The notes beneath the pieces are model-generated. The model did not search any database, had not been told where the DNA came from, and saw nothing but the letters and a program-made list of their open reading frames with translations. 64,000 nt of DNA from Streptacidiphilus sp. P02-A3a (lineage in GTDB: Bacteria; Actinomycetota; Actinomycetes; Streptomycetales; Streptomycetaceae): NCBI RefSeq assembly GCF_014084105.1, contig NZ_CP048289.1, positions 5,341,922-5,405,921 on the forward strand. The letters are read 5' to 3'. Shown in pieces: positions 59,175 through 64,000 of the stretch. Within the stretch, counting starts at the first letter, position 1; each line of letters opens with the position of its first letter. The position numbers and the translations under genes are program-made.

Positions 59175-59223
59175 GGTTTCCGCTCCAATGCATCTGTCCA
59201 GCAGATGCAAAGCGGCGGAAACC
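59175..59223. promoter_or_regulatory. Nested inverted repeat upstream of the NCS1 gene
   Basis: Outer arms GGTTTCCGC (59175-59183) and GCGGAAACC (59215-59223), inner arms TGCATCTG (59189-59196) and CAGATGCA (59202-59209), all perfect and concentric. About 70 bases before the NCS1 start. It could be a double operator or a folded RNA leader. Confidence 0.55.
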
Positions 59224-59239
59224 AACGGAACATCCGGGG

Positions 59240-59551
59240 TTAACCCGGCTCGGTGGCGAGCAGGTCCTGGTAGTCCGGGTGGCGGTCGATCCACCCGGCG
59301 TAGAAGGGGCAGGAGGCCAGCACCTTGCTCCCCTCCGCCCGGGCCGCGTCCAGCGAGGTCCGGGCCAGCGCCCCGGCCACCCCGCGCCCCTCGAACTCCG
59401 GCTCCACCTCCGTGTGCACGAAGGCGATCAGCCCGCCGCTGCGGACGTACTGCGCGATCCCGGCGAGCACCCCGCCCACGCGGGCCTCGTACCGGTCGGC
59501 CCGGGGGTTGTCGGTGACCTCGACGGCGGGGGTGGTGCTCGGTTCGCTCAC
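59240..59551 (-). CDS. Short GNAT N-acetyltransferase (YidJ/NATD1-like)
   Basis: 103 residues from GTG at 59551, behind AGAGGCCGGACA. The compact one-domain GNAT is recognisable by VTDNPRADRYEARVGGVLAG, FVHTEVEPEFEGRGVAGALA (acetyl-CoA loop) and VLASCPFYAGWIDRHPDYQDL, an ending typical of the NATD1/YidJ group (PF14542). Substrate unknown. It sits upstream of the NCS1 gene on the same strand but separated by the inverted-repeat region, so it is probably its own transcription unit. Confidence 0.92.
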   Translation of the reverse strand: MSEPSTTPAVEVTDNPRADRYEARVGGVLAGIAQYVRSGGLIAFVHTEVEPEFEGRGVAGALARTSLDAARAEGSKVLASCPFYAGWIDRHPDYQDLLATEPG

Positions 59552-59710
59552 TGTCCGGCCTCTGCTTGTCCGTGACGCACGCGGCGGCGCGCGGGGTACC
59601 CGCAAACCCCGACGCCCTGGTCCGGCTCCAGCCTGGCGCCCCGACGGCCCGAGCGCCAGCCGGACCGCGCACCGGCAGCGCGCACCCGACCGGTCGCCGA
59701 CCGGCACCGC

Positions 59711-59748
59711 GCACCGGCAGCGCGGTCCGGGGACCGCGCGGCCGGTGC
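59711..59748 (-). terminator. Hairpin terminator after the repeat protein
   Basis: GCACCGG/CCGGTGC outer arms and a CGCGGTCC/GGACCGCG inner stem with a two-base turn, 17 bases beyond the stop at 59766. An 18-bp direct repeat (CCGCGCACCGGCAGCGCG at 59665 and 59707) overlaps it. Confidence 0.6.
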
Positions 59749-59765
59749 CGCCGTCAGCGCTCAGG

Positions 59766-60359
59766 TCACCGCCACAGGCGCCTGCGGGTCTGCTGCTCGG
59801 CCCGCGTGCCCTGGCCGTCCAGGTGCCCGACCAGTTGCGCCACCTCCTCGACCGGGCGGCGGGCCGCCGCCGCGTGCAGCGCGACCGCCGCGCGGTCGTC
59901 ACCGAGCAGCGGCACCATCACCGCCACGTCCTCCACGGTGCGCAGCGCGGCGGCCGTGTCCAGGATCTCGCGGGCGTAGGTGAACTGGTCGCCGCTGTTC
60001 AACAGCCCCACCAGCTGGGCCAGTTCCTCGACCGGGCGGCGGGCGGCGGCGGCATGCAGGGCGGTCGCCGCCTGCACCGTGCCGAGCAGCGGGACCAGGT
60101 CCGCCACGTCCTCGACCGGCCGCAGCGCGGCGGCCGTGTCCAGCACCTCCTGCGCGTGGGTGCTCTGGTCCCCGCTGTTCAACAGGTCGACCAGTTCGAT
60201 GAGTTCGGAAGCGGGTCGCTGAACCGCTACCGCCCGCAGCAGGGGCCCGGGGCCCCTGCGGTCGCCGGGTGTGGTGTTCGGGGGGATGTCCGCAGACCCT
60301 GCTCGGGCCTGAGTCTCGTCGGGTATGTGGTGGTCGTCTGCGGACATGGCGCGAGCCAT
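59766..60359 (-). CDS. Helical-repeat protein, unknown function
   Basis: 197 residues from ATG at 60359, behind GCAGGAGGCACCAG. After a polar leader of about 40 residues it consists of repeats of about 36 residues in which two forms alternate: RPVEELAQLVGLLNSGDQ then EILDTAAALRTVEDVAVMVPLL then ALHAAAARRPVEEVAQLV. Each looks like a helix pair, so an alpha-solenoid is likely, usually a protein-binding scaffold. Similar RPVEEV repeats occur in Streptomyces proteins I cannot name. No membrane segment. Monocistronic with its own terminator. Confidence 0.8.
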   Translation of the reverse strand: MARAMSADDHHIPDETQARAGSADIPPNTTPGDRRGPGPLLRAVAVQRPASELIELVDLLNSGDQSTHAQEVLDTAAALRPVEDVADLVPLLGTVQAATALHAAAARRPVEELAQLVGLLNSGDQFTYAREILDTAAALRTVEDVAVMVPLLGDDRAAVALHAAAARRPVEEVAQLVGHLDGQGTRAEQQTRRRLWR

Positions 60360-60645
60360 CTGGTGCCTCCTGCTACTGGCAACTCGTGGTGATCAGCCCT
60401 GTTGGGCGTCGGTCGAGCCTTCGGTTGCCAAGGAGCCGTAGCGGGGTCGCTGACCCGGCGTTCGACTTTTCCATACCATCCACGCTTGGACGGGATCGCC
60501 TTGGGCGACCCGGCTCGTCGGGAAGCGGGTTGCTTCGCCGTGGGGGCCGATTCGTACCGGCCCTCTCCACCAGCATGCGGAGCGTTCGGCGCACCGCCAG
60601 TCGGGCACGGCGTCCGGGCGAGCACCGACGGTAGTGCGCCGGGCG

Positions 60646-61854
60646 CTACACCGCGGCCGGAAGCGCGTAGTCGGGCAGCGCGATGTCCCCGGCCTTGGCG
60701 AACTGCGCCGCCATGATGTTCCGCATCGGCCAGTGGTTCATGCCGCGCATCGACAGGGTGCGCGCGCCGATGGCGAAGGCGCTGCGGGGCGCGTAGCCGG
60801 AGGCGCCGCCGGGGGGCAGTTCCTGCGCCTGGCTGACGTAGGGCCGCATCACCCGGTCGTACCCGGCGAAGGCGGCGCGGTGGTCGCCGTCGGCGGCGGC
60901 CAGCTCACCGGCCAGGACGTACCCGCCGACCATCGCCAGGCTGGTGCCGAGGCCGGTCAGCGGCGTCGGGCAGTAGCCCGCGTCGCCGAGCAGCACCGCC
61001 CGGCCGCGCGACCAGTGGTCCAGTCGCACCTGCCCCATGGAGTCCAGGAAGAAGTCGGACGCCGAGCCCATCGCCCGCAGCAGTCGCGGCACCTTCCAGC
61101 CGAGGCCCGCGAAGCGCTCGGCCACCACCCGCCGCTGCGCCTCGGGGTCGCGGCGGTCGTAGCCGATCGGCCCCGACCGGAAGCTCAGGCTGACCTTGCT
61201 CTGGCCGGGCAGGCGGCCGGGGCGGGCCGAGGCGACCAGGCCGCCGGGGGCGTTGTACATCTGGAACCAGCCGTCGAGGTCGAGGTCCTCGTCCACGGTG
61301 AACCAGGCGGTGTGGACGCCCAGCGGGCTGAGGAACTCCGCCTCCGGGCCGAAGGCCAGCGAGCGGACCACGGAGTGCGGCCCGTCGGCGCCGACGACCA
61401 GCCCGAACCGGCGCGGGGCGGCCTTCTCGAAGGTGACGGTCACTCCGTCGGCGTCCTCGCGCAGCCCGGTGACGCTGTCGTCGAAGAGGTACTCGGTGTC
61501 GGGCAGGGTGGCCTCGTACAGCAGTCGGCCCAGGTCGTCCCGGAGGATCTCGATCTCGGAGACGATGCCCTCGCCGCCGAAGGCGTCGGCGGGCATCCGG
61601 GCGGCGATCCGGCCGGACGCCTTGACCAGCGCCAGCCCGCGCTGGTCCACGCTCAGCTCGCGGACCCGGCCCAGCAGACCCATCCGGTCGACCACGGTGC
61701 GGCCCGCGCCGCGCACGTCCACGGTCTGCCCGCCCGGCCGCAACCCGGGGGCCCGCTCCACGACGGTCACCGTGAAGCCTGCCTTGCGTAGCCAGTACGC
61801 CAGGGTCGGACCGGCGATGCCGGCCCCGGAAACAAGAATGTCGGTGTTCTCCAT
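60646..61854 (-). CDS. FAD-dependent aromatic-type monooxygenase
   Basis: 402 residues from ATG at 61854. Class A flavin monooxygenase: FAD-binding DILVSGAGIAGPTLAYWL (GxGxxG), VDVRGAGRTVVDRMGL, the DG motif VVGADGPHSVVRSLAFG, and the second FAD motif RAVLLGDAGYCPTPLTGLGT. It resembles TetX and polyketide-tailoring hydroxylases, using NAD(P)H and oxygen to hydroxylate a ring substrate. It is divergent from a GntR-TetR hybrid regulator, the usual arrangement for drug-inactivating or inducible monooxygenases. Substrate unknown. Confidence 0.92.
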   Translation of the reverse strand: MENTDILVSGAGIAGPTLAYWLRKAGFTVTVVERAPGLRPGGQTVDVRGAGRTVVDRMGLLGRVRELSVDQRGLALVKASGRIAARMPADAFGGEGIVSEIEILRDDLGRLLYEATLPDTEYLFDDSVTGLREDADGVTVTFEKAAPRRFGLVVGADGPHSVVRSLAFGPEAEFLSPLGVHTAWFTVDEDLDLDGWFQMYNAPGGLVASARPGRLPGQSKVSLSFRSGPIGYDRRDPEAQRRVVAERFAGLGWKVPRLLRAMGSASDFFLDSMGQVRLDHWSRGRAVLLGDAGYCPTPLTGLGTSLAMVGGYVLAGELAAADGDHRAAFAGYDRVMRPYVSQAQELPPGGASGYAPRSAFAIGARTLSMRGMNHWPMRNIMAAQFAKAGDIALPDYALPAAV

Positions 61855-61921
61855 GGCCCCGAATGTACGCTGTACGCATCGCCCTCGCAAGCAGGTAACC
61901 TGGAGAGCCAAAGCGGAACCG

Positions 61922-61947
61922 GTAGTGCTAGTGCACTGATGCACTAC
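61922..61947. promoter_or_regulatory. Inverted repeat between monooxygenase and its regulator
   Basis: GTAGTGC-TAGTGCACTGAT-GCACTAC, perfect 7-bp arms around an inner AGTGCACT palindrome. A related GTGCACTAG lies at about 62012, just before the regulator start. GTGCACT-type half-sites suggest binding by the GntR or TetR domain of the adjacent protein. Confidence 0.5.
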
Positions 61948-62034
61948 AGCAGCCCTGGCACTGGCGCCAGGCAGCCCCCGGCGGCGGCTAGAGTGGGCAC
62001 CCGGGAACCGGGTGCACTAGTACGGAGGAGCGGC

Positions 62035-63015
62035 ATGGAACAGCGGGAAGCACCGCGCTACAGCCGGATCGTGTCCGAGTTGCGGCAACGGATCGAGGCG
62101 GGCGAGCTGGCGGCCGGCCAGCGCGTGCCCTCGACCAGGGAGATCACCCGGCAGTGGGGGGTGGCCATGGCCACCGCGACCAAGGTGCTGGCCGAGCTCC
62201 GCCGCGAGGGCCTGGTGCACGCGGTCCCGGGCGTCGGCACGGTGGTCTCGGTCGGCGGCACGCCGCGCCCCGCCCCGGCCGAGCGTCCGGCCGGGCGACC
62301 GGCGGAGCGCCGCCGGAGCGCCCCCGACCAGGCACTCTCCCTGGAACGGATCGTCATCGCCGCGATCGCGGTCGCCGACGAGGAGGGGCTGGCCGCCGTC
62401 TCGATGCGCCGGGTCGCCGCCGAACTCGGGGTGGCCACCATGTCGCTCTACCGGCACGTGGACGACAAGGAGGCGCTGCTGACCCGGATGATGGACGCCG
62501 CCTTCGCCGGGCAGCCGCTCCCGGCCGACCCGCCGGAGGGCTGGCGCGAACGGCTCACCCTGGCCGCCCGGCTGCTGTGGGAGATGTTCCAGCGGCACCC
62601 GTGGCTGGCGCCCGCGCTGTCGGTGACCCGCCCGCAGCCGGTGCCCAGCGCCCTGCCCTACACCGAGTGGGTGCTGACCAGCCTGGACGGCCGGGGCCTC
62701 GACCTGTCGACCATGATGACCACGCACATCACCCTGTTCAACTACGTGCGCGGCACCGCCGTCAACGTCGAGCTGGAGACCGAGGCCGAGGCGGCCAGCG
62801 GCCTCGACAACGACGCCTGGATGGACAGCCAGGAGCCGGCGCTGATGGAGGTCATGGCCAGCGGCCGGTTCCCGACCCTGCGCCGGCTCCTGCAGGGGGG
62901 CTACGACTTCAACCTGGACCACCTCTTCGAGTTCGGCCTGCAACGGCTGCTCGACGGAGTCTCGGGACTGATCGAGCCCGCCCCCTCCGCGGGCGAGCGC
63001 CTTCTCCTAGAGTGA
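62035..63015 (+). CDS. GntR-TetR hybrid transcriptional regulator
   Basis: 326 residues from ATG at 62035, behind CGGAGGAGCGGC. Residues 8-75 are a GntR winged helix (YSRIVSELRQRIEAGELAAG, RVPSTREITRQWGVAMATAT, GLVHAVPGVGTVV). An Arg/Pro linker leads at about 100-150 to a TetR HTH (ERIVIAAIAVADEEGLAAVS, LGVATMSLYRHVDDKEALL) and a TetR C-terminal ligand domain. So one chain holds two DNA-binding domains, a fusion seen in actinomycetes. Probably represses the divergent monooxygenase and itself through the GTGCACT repeats. Confidence 0.92.
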   Translation: MEQREAPRYSRIVSELRQRIEAGELAAGQRVPSTREITRQWGVAMATATKVLAELRREGLVHAVPGVGTVVSVGGTPRPAPAERPAGRPAERRRSAPDQALSLERIVIAAIAVADEEGLAAVSMRRVAAELGVATMSLYRHVDDKEALLTRMMDAAFAGQPLPADPPEGWRERLTLAARLLWEMFQRHPWLAPALSVTRPQPVPSALPYTEWVLTSLDGRGLDLSTMMTTHITLFNYVRGTAVNVELETEAEAASGLDNDAWMDSQEPALMEVMASGRFPTLRRLLQGGYDFNLDHLFEFGLQRLLDGVSGLIEPAPSAGERLLLE

Positions 63016-63019
63016 CCGC

Positions 63020-63868
63020 ATGACGCTACCTGCCAGTAAGCGCTGTTTCCGGGCGCTCAACCCGCTGCACACGCTGATCTACTTCGTGCCCGAGGCCGAG
63101 GAGGAGTACACCGCCGCCGGGCTGCGGCCGGGCCGGATGGGCTACTTCGCCAGCCGGTCGGCCGCGCTGGGCGCCGTCGGCCCGGGCCCGGTGGCCGCGA
63201 CCTTCTTCAACTTCAAGCCCGCCCTGGTGGCGCGTCACCTCCCGCGCGCCTGGACGCTGGCCACACCGGAGCAGGTGCTGGCCGCGCGGCTGCGCGCGGT
63301 CGACCGGGCACTGACCCGGCTGCTCGGCGCCGAGGCGCTGGCGGACCCGGCCGTCGCCGAGGCCGCCGAGCTCGCCGGGGCGGCCGCCGCCGCGTGCACC
63401 TTCGAGGGCCGCCCGCTGGCCGCCGCGCACGCCGAACTGCCGGTGCCGGAACCCGCGCACCTGGCCCTGTGGCACGCCGCGACGGTGCTGCGCGAGCACC
63501 GCGGCGACGGACACCTGGCCGCGCTGATGACCGCCGAGCTGGACGGCCTGGAGGCGCTGGTCACCCACACCGCCACCGGGAAGGGCTTCAAGGCGGAGTT
63601 CGCCAGGGTCAGCCGCGACTGGTCGCAGGAGGAGTGGGACGCCGCGGTGGAGCGGCTCCGGGCACGCGGCCTGCTCGACCGGGAGGGCGCGCTGACCGAG
63701 GCCGGGACGGAGCTGCGCCGGGGCATCGAGCGGCAGACCGCGCGCCTGGCCGCGGGCCCGTACGAGCGCCTGGGCGAGAAGGACCTGGAGCGTCTGGCGG
63801 AGCTCACCGCCCCGCTGGCCACCGCCGTCCTCGCCAACGGCGCGATCCCGTCCGGCCCCTTCGCCTGA
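63020..63868 (+). CDS. SCO6745/SalK-like family protein
   Basis: 282 residues from ATG at 63020, 4 bases after the regulator stop, so cotranscribed. LNPLHTLIYFVPEAEEEYTA, GYFASRSAALGAVG, VAATFFNFKPALVARHLPRAW and a C-terminal winged-helix-like part (WDAAVERLRARGLLDREGAL) match the SCO6745/SalK group, which is annotated without a proven activity. The C-terminal winged helix suggests a regulatory or binding role. Downstream partner of the GntR-TetR regulator. Confidence 0.85.
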   Translation: MTLPASKRCFRALNPLHTLIYFVPEAEEEYTAAGLRPGRMGYFASRSAALGAVGPGPVAATFFNFKPALVARHLPRAWTLATPEQVLAARLRAVDRALTRLLGAEALADPAVAEAAELAGAAAAACTFEGRPLAAAHAELPVPEPAHLALWHAATVLREHRGDGHLAALMTAELDGLEALVTHTATGKGFKAEFARVSRDWSQEEWDAAVERLRARGLLDREGALTEAGTELRRGIERQTARLAAGPYERLGEKDLERLAELTAPLATAVLANGAIPSGPFA

Positions 63869-63935
63869 CCGCGAGCCCGGCGCCGGGACGGGCCCGGGCG
63901 GGGCTGCCGCAGGGCCGACGGGGTGAAGTCTCACC

Positions 63936-64000
63936 CTAAGCCCGAGGTTCGGACTCCCCCGCCCGGGTCCACTCCAGCAACTCCTCCGCCGTCCAGGTGT
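63936..64000 (-). CDS. C-terminal end of a gene entering from the right
   Basis: On the minus strand a frame with high third-position GC enters at the window edge and ends at TAG (63936-63938), giving TWTAEELLEWTRAGESEPRA. Only about 21 codons are visible, too few to name a family. It converges with the SCO6745-like gene. Confidence 0.35.
   Translation of the reverse strand, partial: TWTAEELLEWTRAGESEPRA

Noticed and set aside
60402..60716. 104-codon plus-strand frame between the repeat protein and the monooxygenase
   Set aside because: No ribosome site, mixed codon bias, and it runs into the antisense of the monooxygenase end.
1..64000. CRISPR arrays, insertion sequences, prophage, tRNA or rRNA genes
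   Set aside because: No spaced identical repeats, transposase, integrase, phage structural gene or tRNA-like cloverleaf was recognised in the window.

Overview
This window is a stretch of a high-GC actinomycete chromosome, almost certainly from the Streptomycetaceae (Streptomyces, Kitasatospora or Streptacidiphilus). Pointers are the very high GC at third codon positions, GTG and TTG starts, two DasR-type operators at chitin genes, STAS and GAF-ANTAR regulators, a SigB-type promoter before a catalase, and many secreted wall-active proteins. I see no rRNA, tRNA, CRISPR array, insertion sequence or prophage. Everything was read by eye without searches, so family names rest on motif recognition.

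Layout. 1-4431 is a large secreted RHS/YD-repeat protein, cut by the window edge before its C-terminal tip. 4.8-11.3 kb holds small membrane proteins and a very long P-type ATPase. 11.3-16.2 kb holds the Pnkp/Hen1 RNA-repair pair and a methyltransferase, next to a PrxQ-type peroxiredoxin. 17.4-22.0 kb carries a secreted transglycosylase-like protein, a PlsC acyltransferase, a dienelactone hydrolase, a DasR-site-controlled 3D-domain/chitin-binding protein and a glycine-rich secreted protein. 22.3-28.4 kb is a stress block: an overlapping STAS/GAF-ANTAR/GAF-ANTAR operon, then a large catalase behind a SigB-like promoter and a perfect 19-bp tandem repeat, coupled to an iron-permease-like protein.

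28.4-41.4 kb contains a DUF5996-like protein, a CBM2-FN3-GH18 chitinase with a DasR site, an ABC exporter, a second STAS protein, a bacterial nitric oxide synthase, a beta-lactamase-fold hydrolase, a DJ-1/PfpI remnant, an internally duplicated papain-fold-toxin-like protein and an HD hydrolase.

41.8-47.8 kb is the most notable region. It is a seven-gene operon: fatty acyl-AMP ligase, diiron desaturase, hotdog thioesterase, acyl carrier protein, CFA-synthase-like methyltransferase, second diiron desaturase and phosphopantetheinyl transferase. Every junction after the first is a start/stop overlap. A convergent MaoC-like gene follows, then a regulator made of two near-identical LuxR DNA-binding domains. 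I read this as a self-contained system that loads a fatty acid on its own carrier, desaturates it twice, methylates it and releases it. No ketosynthase or NRPS is present, and the methyltransferase seems to lack the bicarbonate site of true cyclopropane synthases.

48-64 kb holds secreted or lipoprotein genes, including an NlpC/P60 hydrolase; a TetR plus AurF-type diiron oxygenase pair with a palindromic operator; a LysR regulator; an NCS1 permease with a nested inverted repeat upstream; a solenoid-like repeat protein; and a flavin monooxygenase divergent from a GntR-TetR fusion regulator.
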